From the NCBI GenBank assembly GCA_910573745.1, contig CAJSYI010000027.1, positions 1 to 38,315 on the forward strand: a DNA stretch of 38,315 bases. The letters run 5' to 3'. Source of the DNA: Muribaculaceae bacterium (GTDB lineage: Bacteria > Bacteroidota > Bacteroidia > Bacteroidales > Muribaculaceae). The translations under genes and the position numbers were made by a program. Positions within the stretch are counted from its first letter, which is position 1, and the number at the start of each line of letters is the position of its first letter. Of the stretch, positions 7,480 to 16,190 are shown in pieces. The notes under the pieces were generated by a model. It ran no database searches and was not told where the DNA came from. It saw only the letters and a program-made list of their open reading frames with translations.

Positions 7480-10400
7480 TCATTTTATGATCACCTTTTC
7501 GGATTTTCCGCCACGGCAGCGGATGTATATGCCGCCTTTTGCCGGATTTGCGACGCGTATTCCCTGAAGGTTGTAGTATACCGTCTCGGTTTCGGAATCG
7601 AGGAAGGTGTCTTCGATTCCGGCGAACTCGGCAGATACGGCATTGGAGGGTGCGGATTCGCCGAGATTGTAAACGGTTGTTACCACATAGGTGTTTTTGC
7701 CGTCTGCCGGGTTGGTGTCGAGATGCGCGGTGGAAGTGATCAGGCTGTCGTTGATTCTTTCGCCGTTGCGGTAGACGTTGTAGCCTGCTATGGTGTATTT
7801 TTCACCCAAGGCCTTGGCCTCGTATGCTACGTCGTCCACCATAAGCATGAAGTTGTACGAGCCGCAAGAGCGGATGGCGAAATGCTTCGCACCTTCGGGC
7901 AGCGAGGCCTCAAACAGTGTCCACTCTCCGGGGACTTGGGTGTTCGGCTTGGCTATGCTGAAGTCTTTCGGATCGGTCGAACCCGTGGAGTAAAGCACCT
8001 CGATGTTTTCGGGATATATGCTCTGGAAGCTGCGGGCGTAGAACGACACTGTCTGTGCGTTGCCGGAAAGTTCGGGCGAGATGGCCCAGTCGTCCACTTG
8101 GGTGTCGTCCCATACCGAGAGGGAGGCAAGATACTTGTTGCCTGAATGGGCCTTGAACTGGTTGTCGAGGAGAAGCCTTCTTGGTTCGAACACGAAGAAG
8201 GATGCCTTGCTTTCCCAATTGACGAGTCCCGGAATCGCGAATTCTTTGAAGCCGGCGATTTCCAGTCCGTCTATGTCGGCAAAGCTCCAGTCGGCGTGAT
8301 AATGGGCGAAGCTGTCTGCCCCCTCGAAGTCCTCGACCACCTTTTCAGGATATGCCGGGAGGGACGGTGCGGTCCAGGAAAGGCTTGCACCTGAAGCCGA
8401 GGCCGATACAGAAAGGTCTTTTGCCGCGGGATGGCGAGACACTATCGGCAGTACTATGATATGTTCAGACGTGTTGTTGTCCTTGTTTTCGTCTTCGGGG
8501 AAGTTGACCACGACGTGATACTCCTCGGCATCGAGCGCGATTGGACTCATTGTCATGTCGAACTTGACTGATGCCGTCTCGTCGAATCCGATGGTATGGC
8601 CGTCGATGGTCTTGATTCTCTCGTCGCCTGCGAAAAGGTCTACCTGCCAGCCGTCGGCATCAGATATGCCGTTGTTGACAAGAGACACCTCTATGGTGTA
8701 GTCGCTGCCGGCTTTTACTGGTGAGCCGTCGCCGGCTTTCATTTCTGTGGGGACCCTGAACGAAGTGATGGCCAGGTCATGGTTGAGGAACGACCCTACG
8801 CGGATGTTGTCGAGCATGACGTATGAGAAGCTCTTGATGGTTCCGGTGATGCGGAACTCTACCACCTCGCCGGCGTATGAGTCGAGAGGCACGTAGCATT
8901 TGCTCCATCCGGCCACATCGTTGTAGCCTGCTATCTTTGCCACTGTGGACGACATCACGGGAGTGAACACTCCGTCTTTCCCTTTTATGCTTACCTCGAT
9001 TTCGTTGGTGTCGCTTTCTCCGTTAGAGCCTACGAAATTATAGGTGTAGAACGTCAGACCGGGATTGCGCATTCCGCTGAGGTCCACTTTTCCGGACTGG
9101 AGTTCTCCGTACTGCTCGAGTGCCGACCCGCGCATGAACATATACCCGTTGTCGAGGTCGTATGATTTGCAGCTCGCCAAGCTGTTGTCGGTGAATAATC
9201 CGGTTTTATCGCATGATCCTCCCATCCACCATGCGTATGATTCGATGAGATGGGGGAATGATTCCTGGATGCCGTCGTAGGGAGTCCCGACTGCCGTAAG
9301 CGGTGCTGTTCCTATTTTGCTTTCGCCGCCTTCGGTGCGTGCAGCCACTCCGATTCTGACGATGGCCTGTCCGTCGGGGCCTTCAAGGCAGCGGAAAGTA
9401 TAGGATGTCTCGGTCAGACCGGATTCTATTGCGTAGTATTCCAAGTCATCTTTATCGTACATGTATACTGTGTACGACACTTTGTCTGAAGGGATGGTCA
9501 TGCCGTTGACGTCTTTCGTTACGGCACGCCAGCTTACGGTAACTTCTCCGAGGTTCTCGGTCTCTTTCAGCATGATGGAGCTGGGGACTCCCGGAGTGCT
9601 GATGCCTACGAATACGGTAGTGGATTGTTCGAGTCCCTTTCCGGTGGAATTGTATGCGGCCACCGAGTATGTGTATTCGCCGGAGGCGGGGAGATTGTCA
9701 GTGCATCGCAGCGTCTCACCCGGCGCAGGATTGTCGAATGTCTTGATTTCCTTTCCGTTACGGCTTACCACGGCCTTTGTGAGCGATGTGAGCGCGCCGC
9801 CGCTGACGTCGGTAAGGGGTGCCTTGAACGATATCTCAGCCGAATAAGCGCCTTCTGCTGCGGGTGTGGCTTTGAGTTCGGTGGGTTCGGAAGGGAGTCC
9901 GAATGCCTGTGCCGCGCTCAAAGAGAGGTTGTTGACGTAGAGGTAGTATTTGTCTTTGGCCGAGATGCAGTGTATTCCGATGAAATACGTGCCGTCTGAC
10001 TCCGGGGATATCCTTACTGTGCGGCGTTCAGGCTCGGTGTTTGATATCGTGGTGGAAGGTATGAGCCTTGCAGCCATCGCCTCTGCCGTGTTGGCATTGC
10101 CCATCATCACTTCAAATGTCTCTTCGCAGTCGGCCTGCTTTACGTATGAGTCAAATGACAGGTCGTAGACGTGGCCGGCCTTGAGGTCCAGCCCTGGCGT
10201 GATCAGCCAGTCGTCCATCGGGGTCTGGTGGTCGGTGTTGTAGGATGCGCGGACACCTTTCCCCTCTGCATCCCACGTCCATGTGCGGCCGTCTTTGTTG
10301 GCATCTATTATGGTGTAGCCTTTAAGCGTCTGTTCCCCGTCGGAGAAAGCCGACTCGAACGGTGGTGTTATTGTGCCCAGGGCTATCGTGTTGCTGGCTG

Positions 10401-11859
10401 CGGCTTCGGATCTGCGGTCTCCGTTGAGAGCCGTTACCATATAGGTGTATGAGGTCGGTTCGGCCGGTACGGGCAAAGGCTCGGAGAATGTCGTGGCCTT
10501 TAGGTTTTGACCTGCGGTTGTCCCGTCTGCCCTCGTTAGGGTATAGGTGATGTCCGAAGGATTTATGTATCCGCCGTCTGTTGCCGTCGTTACCGCGTCC
10601 CAGCTGACGGTCGCGGTGCCGTCGGCCCATTGCGCACGCACGGTGGCCGGTGCGGAGGGGATGCCGAAGCCTATGTAGGCCTTCGCGTTGGTCTTGGGGC
10701 TTGCGCCGGAGCTGTTGGAAGTCTGGACGGTGAATGTGTGTTCTCCCGGGGAAGACACGCTTACGTCGCATGTCACTTTGCTGCCATAGGCGGCCGTGCC
10801 TGTCTTCTGCGTTGTGCCGTCAACGGCCACGGTGTAGCTTACGTTTCCTGAAGCAGCCTGTCCGTCAAATGTGGTGGCAGGGACATTGAATGCTATCTTG
10901 CCTGAAAGCGAACCTCCGTCGAACTGTGTCTTGAGGTCGGTTGGCGCGGCGGGAGCCTTGTCTTCGGCGGCCTGGCCGGCTATCATAAGCCCGACCACTT
11001 GCTCATTGTCGGGATAAGTGTAGACCAGCGAGGCCTTTCCGGTCGAGAGGTCCACTTCGTAGAGGCCGCTTGTTTCGCCAAGATCCATCGTCCAGAACAT
11101 ACGGCCGGATTTGGGGTCGATGGCTGCGGAACACAGGTTGGAGGGCTTGAAGCCGGTCCCTGTGCCGATTTTCGTGTATTTGGCGCTTCCTTTGTCCACT
11201 TTCAGGAGTGTGGATCCTACCACCGTCCCTTCGCCGTTGCGGTCGCGCGAGATGGCATATAGCTGACCTTTGGGGTCAAAGGCGAGTGCGGCGATTTCAC
11301 AGTCGAAGTCGCCGATTTTCATGGATGTGGCAGAAGTCTTTGAGAAGGCGAGCACCGAAAGCTGGTAGCCGTCGCCGGTGGAATTGAAGGTGGCGGCGTA
11401 GGTGAATTTGGAAGACGGGTCATTGTCGCAGTCGATGGCTACCTGGGAACAGTCTTCGGTTACGAATGAGTTGACAAGTTTGCCGTCGGATGCGTTCCAT
11501 ACGGTGTGGGCCACTATGTATGCCCCGTCGTTCTTGACGCGTTCGGACGTGAAGTAATATCCGCCTTGCTCGAAGTTGCCGAATGTCCCTGAATACTGGC
11601 CTTGTTCGTGGGGGACGATCATCTCGAAGGTCTCACTTTCCTGGGTAGGAACGTAGTAGATTCCTGAAGGCTGGCTTTCCAGTGTCCAGTTGCTGGAATA
11701 GAGAACGTTTCCTTTCAGCTTAGGAACTGCGGGAGCTTTAGCCGGGCCGCTCCGTTGGGTCTGTTTGGTTGCCGGGCTGACTGGCGCGGCGTTCGACACC
11801 GGGACTCCGACGGCGATTGCCATCGAGGCGGCGAGTGTCATTGATTGTATCAGTCTCAT
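7480..11859 (-). CDS. Large secreted multidomain adhesin-like protein with type IX sorting tail
   Basis: A 1459-residue exported protein. A signal peptide covers about residues 1-24, then a beta-propeller-like region (about 50-295), fibronectin type III-like domains starting at APAAPTDLK (303), PSAPATVRA (401), LPSEPTELK (655) and TPGVPSSIM (756), and three jelly-roll segments of the cleaved-adhesin/choice-of-anchor type (about 498-650 with DDWLITPGLDL; 865-1025; 1177-1350 with DDWAISPEL). A CARDB-like Ig domain fills about 1027-1140. The last 32 residues (YYNLQGIRVANP then GGIYI and KVIIK) match a type A Por-secretion C-terminal sorting domain. Such proteins cross the outer membrane by the type IX system and are then anchored or released; PorQ is encoded 4 kb away. 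Ligand unknown. No consensus promoter in the 66-bp gap after dnaB, so co-transcription with dnaB is possible. Confidence 0.87.
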   Translation of the reverse strand: MRLIQSMTLAASMAIAVGVPVSNAAPVSPATKQTQRSGPAKAPAVPKLKGNVLYSSNWTLESQPSGIYYVPTQESETFEMIVPHEQGQYSGTFGNFEQGGYYFTSERVKNDGAYIVAHTVWNASDGKLVNSFVTEDCSQVAIDCDNDPSSKFTYAATFNSTGDGYQLSVLAFSKTSATSMKIGDFDCEIAALAFDPKGQLYAISRDRNGEGTVVGSTLLKVDKGSAKYTKIGTGTGFKPSNLCSAAIDPKSGRMFWTMDLGETSGLYEVDLSTGKASLVYTYPDNEQVVGLMIAGQAAEDKAPAAPTDLKTQFDGGSLSGKIAFNVPATTFDGQAASGNVSYTVAVDGTTQKTGTAAYGSKVTCDVSVSSPGEHTFTVQTSNSSGASPKTNAKAYIGFGIPSAPATVRAQWADGTATVSWDAVTTATDGGYINPSDITYTLTRADGTTAGQNLKATTFSEPLPVPAEPTSYTYMVTALNGDRRSEAAASNTIALGTITPPFESAFSDGEQTLKGYTIIDANKDGRTWTWDAEGKGVRASYNTDHQTPMDDWLITPGLDLKAGHVYDLSFDSYVKQADCEETFEVMMGNANTAEAMAARLIPSTTISNTEPERRTVRISPESDGTYFIGIHCISAKDKYYLYVNNLSLSAAQAFGLPSEPTELKATPAAEGAYSAEISFKAPLTDVSGGALTSLTKAVVSRNGKEIKTFDNPAPGETLRCTDNLPASGEYTYSVAAYNSTGKGLEQSTTVFVGISTPGVPSSIMLKETENLGEVTVSWRAVTKDVNGMTIPSDKVSYTVYMYDKDDLEYYAIESGLTETSYTFRCLEGPDGQAIVRIGVAARTEGGESKIGTAPLTAVGTPYDGIQESFPHLIESYAWWMGGSCDKTGLFTDNSLASCKSYDLDNGYMFMRGSALEQYGELQSGKVDLSGMRNPGLTFYTYNFVGSNGESDTNEIEVSIKGKDGVFTPVMSSTVAKIAGYNDVAGWSKCYVPLDSYAGEVVEFRITGTIKSFSYVMLDNIRVGSFLNHDLAITSFRVPTEMKAGDGSPVKAGSDYTIEVSLVNNGISDADGWQVDLFAGDERIKTIDGHTIGFDETASVKFDMTMSPIALDAEEYHVVVNFPEDENKDNNTSEHIIVLPIVSRHPAAKDLSVSASASGASLSWTAPSLPAYPEKVVEDFEGADSFAHYHADWSFADIDGLEIAGFKEFAIPGLVNWESKASFFVFEPRRLLLDNQFKAHSGNKYLASLSVWDDTQVDDWAISPELSGNAQTVSFYARSFQSIYPENIEVLYSTGSTDPKDFSIAKPNTQVPGEWTLFEASLPEGAKHFAIRSCGSYNFMLMVDDVAYEAKALGEKYTIAGYNVYRNGERINDSLITSTAHLDTNPADGKNTYVVTTVYNLGESAPSNAVSAEFAGIEDTFLDSETETVYYNLQGIRVANPAKGGIYIRCRGGKSEKVIIK

Positions 11860-11925
11860 ATCATATAAAAAGTTTTGATGAATTGTTACGGAAAAGTGCG
11901 GTGCTTTTAGAAGTATGGGCAGGAT

Positions 11926-13524
11926 TCAGAAAGGCACCGGTTCGTCGCCGGGAGACGGCATTATGTCGGGCATGGGGCTGCCTGCCGCCGGGCCGTATGG
12001 GTCGGCGGCAAACGGAGGGATGTCCGTGTCAGGGCTGAACGGATTTGCGGAATCTCCGTTTTCGCGGTTTATGCGCGATTCTATGCGCACAGGGCCGGTG
12101 GAATTGACCACGTCGCGTATGCTTTCGTAGGCGTTCTCCCAGTTTTCAAAACGTGCGTATTTGGCGGTGAACCGGAGGTTGACCGTGCCTACTGCTCCAG
12201 AACGGTGCTTCGCGATGATGATTTCGGCCATTCCGCGTATGTCGTTGCCTTCGGCATCCACGCCCGACTTCAGGTAATACTCCGGGCGGTGGATGAAGCA
12301 CACTATGTCTGCATCCTGTTCGATGGCTCCCGACTCGCGGAGGTCGGAGAGCACCGGGCGTTTGTCGTCTCGCGTCTCGGTGGAGCGGTTGAGCTGGGAG
12401 AGTGCGATTATCGGTATGTTGAGTTCCTTTGCCAACGCCTTGAGCGAGCGGGATATGGTGCTGACCTCCTGCTCTCGGCTTCCGAGCTTCATACCGGAAG
12501 CGTTCATCAGCTGGAGATAGTCGATCATTATCATCTTCACGCCGTGTTCCCTCACGAGTCGGCGTGCTTTGGTGCGCAGCTCGGTGATGGAAAGCCCTGG
12601 GGTCTCGTCGAGGTAGAGCGGGGCGGAATAGACGTTGCGCAGGCGCGTGTTGAGCTTGTCCCACTCTTCAGGCGACAGCCGTCCGCTCTTGATCTGGTCG
12701 CCTGTGAGTTCTGCCACGTTGCTTATCAGACGTTTTACGAGCTGTACGTTTGCCATCTCAAGCGTGAATATGGCCACGGGGGTGGAATAGTCCACGGCCA
12801 TGTTCTTGGCCATAGAAAGGACGAAGGCCGTCTTTCCCATTGCCGGGCGGGCGGCGATTATTATGAGGTCTGAGCTCTGCCATCCCGACGTGTATTTGTC
12901 AAGCTCGGTGTAGCCCGTAGGGAGGCCCGACAGTCCGGAATCGTTGTTGGATGCCGCCTGTATCTGCTCCAAAGCGAGGCTTATCACCGGGTCGATCTGC
13001 GTAACTTCGCGTTTGAGCTGGGTCTGCGAGATTTCAAACAGTTTTCCCTCGGCCTCCTGAAGGAGGTCGTCCACGTCGTTGCTTTCGTCGAAGGCCTGGG
13101 TCTCTATCTGCGACGAGAAGGCTATCAGCCTTCTGGCGAGGTACTTCTGTGCGATGATTTTCGCATGGTATTCCACGTGTGCGGCCGAATAGACGCGTGA
13201 TGTGAGTTCGGCTATGTGCACTGCGCCTCCGACTTCGTCGAGGGCGTTGTCCTGACGCAGCTGCTCAGTTACGGTCATCATGTCGATGGGCCGCTGGTTG
13301 AAGCCGAGTTCGGAGATTGCCTCGTAGATTTTTCTGTTGACAGGGTCGTAGAATGAATCTGGGACAAGAAGCTCGCACACATTGGAATATGCGTCCTTTT
13401 CAAGCATTATCGCGCCCAGGACGGCTTCCTCTATGTCGGTGGCGCGCGGCGGGAGCTTTCCGACGGTGTCGGTCATCTCCGGGGTATGTTTCGGCTTTGT
13501 TCTGTAGTTGCGTCGTTCGTCCAT
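11926..13524 (-). CDS. dnaB: Replicative DNA helicase DnaB
   Basis: The hexameric ring helicase that unwinds DNA at the replication fork and recruits primase. The N-terminal domain begins at PRATDIEEAVLGAIMLEKDA (about residue 26); after the linker the RecA-like domain starts with LSGLPTGYTELDKYTSGWQ, has Walker A ARPAMGKT (225-232), FTLEM, a Walker B region MIMIDYLQLM, SREQEVSTISRSLKALAKEL and the arginine-finger region near KHRSGAVGTVNLRF. The ATG at 13524 gives 532 residues, close to Bacteroides homologues; a frame extension upstream to 13611 precedes the promoter element at 13561-13568 and is rejected. The C-terminal 40 residues are Pro/Gly/Asp-rich and look disordered. Confidence 0.97.
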   Translation of the reverse strand: MDERRNYRTKPKHTPEMTDTVGKLPPRATDIEEAVLGAIMLEKDAYSNVCELLVPDSFYDPVNRKIYEAISELGFNQRPIDMMTVTEQLRQDNALDEVGGAVHIAELTSRVYSAAHVEYHAKIIAQKYLARRLIAFSSQIETQAFDESNDVDDLLQEAEGKLFEISQTQLKREVTQIDPVISLALEQIQAASNNDSGLSGLPTGYTELDKYTSGWQSSDLIIIAARPAMGKTAFVLSMAKNMAVDYSTPVAIFTLEMANVQLVKRLISNVAELTGDQIKSGRLSPEEWDKLNTRLRNVYSAPLYLDETPGLSITELRTKARRLVREHGVKMIMIDYLQLMNASGMKLGSREQEVSTISRSLKALAKELNIPIIALSQLNRSTETRDDKRPVLSDLRESGAIEQDADIVCFIHRPEYYLKSGVDAEGNDIRGMAEIIIAKHRSGAVGTVNLRFTAKYARFENWENAYESIRDVVNSTGPVRIESRINRENGDSANPFSPDTDIPPFAADPYGPAAGSPMPDIMPSPGDEPVPF

Positions 13525-13560
13525 GATGAAGTGAATGTCCCGTGAGGACGGAACAGGCTG

Positions 13561-13568
13561 CAAAGATA
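13561..13568 (-). promoter_or_regulatory. Minus-7 promoter element of dnaB
   Basis: TATCTTTG on the minus strand, 36 bp before the dnaB ATG. No TTTG is present at 19-20 bp, so only half of the promoter is supported. Confidence 0.5.
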
Positions 13569-13777
13569 CGCAAAAAAAACGGAAACGTGGTCTCCTTTGA
13601 TTATAAATCAAGACTTGCAGATGTTGTCGGTCTTTTTAAGATTGGGATGTGCTGATGAATGTAAGGTCGCAATATGCATCGAGCTGCTGACAGATTCCGG
13701 GATGAACCGCATCTTTGCCGGGAGGTCGCTGTATGCAGGACTCTGCATATCTATAATCCTGCAAATCAATAAAGAAG

Positions 13778-13809
13778 AATCGGGCATCCCTGTTTTTGGA
13801 TGCCCGATT
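13778..13809 (-). terminator. Intrinsic terminator of the lipoprotein gene
   Basis: A perfect 12-bp stem (AATCGGGCATCC at 13778-13789 with 13798-13809) and 8-nt loop, followed on the minus strand by CTTCTTTATT. It lies 27 bp after the stop of the 13836-14480 gene. Confidence 0.8.
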
Positions 13810-13835
13810 GCGTATATGTTTTGTATTTGCTGATT

Positions 13836-14480
13836 TTACAACTCTCTCAGGTGGGGTTGCCAATACGGACGGTAAGAATCGCTGAATGAGTAAGGATATA
13901 GCCTCAAACCTGTCTTTTTAGGGAATTTGATGGTTGCCAGTTCGTTGTCCGTTGCCCATACTGTCCCGTTTTCTGTGTCAGTCCATGCGTGTGTTAGTTT
14001 TGGATTGGTGTATATGCAGAAATTACGGTTCCCGGTTTTGCTGTGTGTATTGACAGTGGCACTTGGATCGAACACTATTGTGAAGGATGTTTCCGAATTG
14101 CGGGTGATTGAAAGAGCCTTGTTGTAGACAGTCGTCCCTTCGGCCGGGAAGTCCGCTGTTACTGTTTTTCCGTCGGCTTCCCACTCAACGGCATCTTTTG
14201 TCTCAATGTCGCATCCCGGAAGCGAAACTTCGATGCTGCAATATTCCTGTGGTGTAGGAATATGTATGTCATATCCGTAAGCGTTGGGCATCATAGCCAG
14301 CAATCCGGGGATTTCATATACTGGCTTGTTGTTTTGAAGGTTTGTAAGTTTGACGGTGCCGTCAAAATAATAACCGGTTCTTGGGTCGATTTGTTGTTCC
14401 GGCTTAGGATCATCGCTGTCGCTGCATCCTGTCAATGCCAATATGCTTATGGCAATGAAAATGTAAATTGAAGTTTTCAT
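13836..14480 (-). CDS. Putative surface lipoprotein, function unknown
   Basis: The 214-residue product has a lipoprotein signal peptide with lipobox LTGC (Cys19), and the residues after the Cys (SDSDDPKPEQ) are acidic, resembling the Bacteroidetes lipoprotein export signal that sends lipoproteins to the outer face of the outer membrane. The rest is predicted mostly beta, with several Tyr/Trp and no motif I recognise. G+C content is visibly lower than in the neighbours (AT-rich codons such as AAA, AAT, TTT), which may point to recent acquisition. It is flanked by its own terminator, so it is a single-gene unit; no consensus promoter was found. Confidence 0.7.
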   Translation of the reverse strand: MKTSIYIFIAISILALTGCSDSDDPKPEQQIDPRTGYYFDGTVKLTNLQNNKPVYEIPGLLAMMPNAYGYDIHIPTPQEYCSIEVSLPGCDIETKDAVEWEADGKTVTADFPAEGTTVYNKALSITRNSETSFTIVFDPSATVNTHSKTGNRNFCIYTNPKLTHAWTDTENGTVWATDNELATIKFPKKTGLRLYPYSFSDSYRPYWQPHLREL

Positions 14481-14557
14481 ATTTTTCGGTTAGTGTTGAT
14501 GTTTCTTAAATAACGTGTATAAAACAATATTATTATTTATTGTCAGCTGACTTTTTG

Positions 14558-15295
14558 TTATTTTGCGGTGAGGTAGTGGCGGCGGAGGTCGGGTGCGAGG
14601 CGTTCGATGGCGTAGCGCAGGGCGGTGCGCGGCATTTTGGTCGCGTTTTCGTCGAGGTAGCGGAGCAGGAGCGGCTCGTGGCGTTTGCCGACTTCGCGCA
14701 GCATCCAGCCTACGGCCTTGTGCATAAGATGGTGCGGATGTGTGAGGAAGCGGTCGGCCAGGCAGAGCGTGAGGTCGAAGCGTCCGGAGCGTATCACAGT
14801 CCAGGTGGAGACTATCGACACGCGTTCGCGCCACAGGTTGCCGCTTTCCGCGAGCGAGAGCAGGATGTTGTGGGTTTCCGGGAAACGGACAATGCGGTCG
14901 CCGAGTATTTTCGGTGCTACCATATCGATGAGGTCCCAGTTGTTGCCTCTGTCTATCAGTTCAATATAAAGCGCGACGGCATCCTGGGCTTTCTTGGGGT
15001 CGGAGTTCCTGCCCGAAGCCGCGCGTCCATATTGGCCGACAAGGCAGAGGAAACCCGCGAGCCGGATTTCGTGGTATGACGAAGCCGTGAGGCGGCGTAT
15101 GTCGTCGTGTGTCGCCTGATGGATGAACGGCTTTATGATTTCCCTTGTCTTCGGTACGCGGACTCCGAGAAACATGTCCCCTTCGCCGTATTGTCCCGGG
15201 CCGGTCTGGAAGAAGCGTGAAAGCTGGAATGCGTCTTCAGGGTCGGCTGCAGCTTCAATGCTGCGTTCGATGGTTTCGGCTATGCTTGTGTTCAT
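14558..15295 (-). CDS. AlkD-like DNA alkylation repair protein (HEAT-repeat glycosylase)
   Basis: A 245-residue all-helical protein of the AlkD/DNA alkylation repair family, which excises alkylated bases such as 3- and 7-alkylpurines. Family blocks are GVRVPKTREIIKPF near residue 44, SSYHEIRLAGFLCLVGQY near 72, NNWDLIDMVAPKI near 118, LWRERVSIVSTW near 154, HKAVGWMLREVGKR near 190 and MPRTALRYAIERL near 220. Trp120, Asp124 and Arg158 fall where the catalytic Trp109/Asp113/Arg148 trio of Bacillus cereus AlkD falls, so it is probably active. Its ATG overlaps the menA stop by 4 nt (ATGA), so translation is coupled to menA. Transcribed from the promoter at 17208-17239 with the two upstream genes. 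Confidence 0.9.
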   Translation of the reverse strand: MNTSIAETIERSIEAAADPEDAFQLSRFFQTGPGQYGEGDMFLGVRVPKTREIIKPFIHQATHDDIRRLTASSYHEIRLAGFLCLVGQYGRAASGRNSDPKKAQDAVALYIELIDRGNNWDLIDMVAPKILGDRIVRFPETHNILLSLAESGNLWRERVSIVSTWTVIRSGRFDLTLCLADRFLTHPHHLMHKAVGWMLREVGKRHEPLLLRYLDENATKMPRTALRYAIERLAPDLRRHYLTAK

Positions 15296-16170
15296 TTTGT
15301 GAGGACTGCCAGAAGGATGAGCACGGATGTGCCAAAAAGAAACATTGCCGTCTTTCCCAGCAGCGGGTTTAGGCCGGCTCCCCGGCTATGTGTGATTTTC
15401 CGCCAAAGCGATATGAGTATGAAGAGGCACGCGGCCAAAGGAATCAGCCACCAGAATGAAAGCGTGCCTGAGAAGGCTTGGAAAATGAGGAAGAGAGACA
15501 TGATCCCAGAGCCAAGATAAACGCCGCCCATGGCTTCGCGGCCGAAAATCACCACTGTGGTGTGTTTTCCGACGGCCTTGTCATCCTCATAGTCACGGTA
15601 ATTGTTCACTATCAACACGTTTGCTCCAAGAAGCCCGATGGCTATGGCGACTCTCAGGGCAACCGGCCATATTATCCACGAGCCCGCCTGCAGATACGCC
15701 GTGAGCATGACCGGGACAAGGCCGAAGAAGACGACGACGGCGATGTCGCCGAGTCCGTGGTGTGAAAGCGGGTAAGGCCCTGTGCTGTAGCCGACGGCGA
15801 AAAGCGCGATGGCGATTCCGACCGGAATCAGCCACCACGGGCCGAAGAGGAGCAGGGAGCATCCGAGGATTGCATCCAACGCAAGCAGACCGTAAGTGGC
15901 GTTGCGCATCGCTTTCGGGGAGATGTCACCTTCGGTAACGCCACGGCGGAAGCCTTCGCGACCCTTGCGGTCGAGTCCGTTGCGGAAGTCGTAATACTCG
16001 TTGGCGAAATTGGACGCAATCTGAGCCACGACGGCGAAAAGCAGGCATATGATGGCAGGGACGGGGCGGAAACTTCCGTAGAATATTGCACATGCAGTGC
16101 CTGCGATGACTCCTGCCACGCTAACCGGAAGCGTCCGCAGGCGCATGGCTTCAATCCAGGCTTTGGTCAT
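15292..16170 (-). CDS. menA: 1,4-dihydroxy-2-naphthoate prenyltransferase
   Basis: Integral inner-membrane enzyme that attaches the polyprenyl chain to dihydroxynaphthoate in menaquinone synthesis. The 292-residue product has about nine membrane spans and both Asp-rich motifs of UbiA-type prenyltransferases: NEYYDFRNGLD (57-67) and NNYRDYEDDKAVGKHT (189-204). The N-terminal block EAMRLRTLPVSVAGVIAGTA is typical of MenA. It begins 20 nt after the ADP-ribosylglycohydrolase gene and overlaps the AlkD-like gene by 4 nt, making it the middle gene of a three-gene operon. Menaquinone is the only quinone of most Bacteroidales. Confidence 0.95.
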   Translation of the reverse strand: MTKAWIEAMRLRTLPVSVAGVIAGTACAIFYGSFRPVPAIICLLFAVVAQIASNFANEYYDFRNGLDRKGREGFRRGVTEGDISPKAMRNATYGLLALDAILGCSLLLFGPWWLIPVGIAIALFAVGYSTGPYPLSHHGLGDIAVVVFFGLVPVMLTAYLQAGSWIIWPVALRVAIAIGLLGANVLIVNNYRDYEDDKAVGKHTTVVIFGREAMGGVYLGSGIMSLFLIFQAFSGTLSFWWLIPLAACLFILISLWRKITHSRGAGLNPLLGKTAMFLFGTSVLILLAVLTK

Positions 16171-16190
16171 AGGTCTTGTCCGTTAAGCGG

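Larger units (their letters stand above)
13525..13835. other. 311-bp gap upstream of dnaB
   Basis: It holds the dnaB minus-7 element (13561-13568) and the terminator of the lipoprotein gene (13778-13809). Between 13590 and 13770 I see no convincing gene; a 78-codon open frame on the plus strand runs through the terminator and has no family likeness. Confidence 0.6.

Noticed and set aside
13597..13833. A 78-codon plus-strand frame in the gap before dnaB
   Set aside because: It runs through the terminator hairpin at 13778-13809, has no promoter and no family resemblance.
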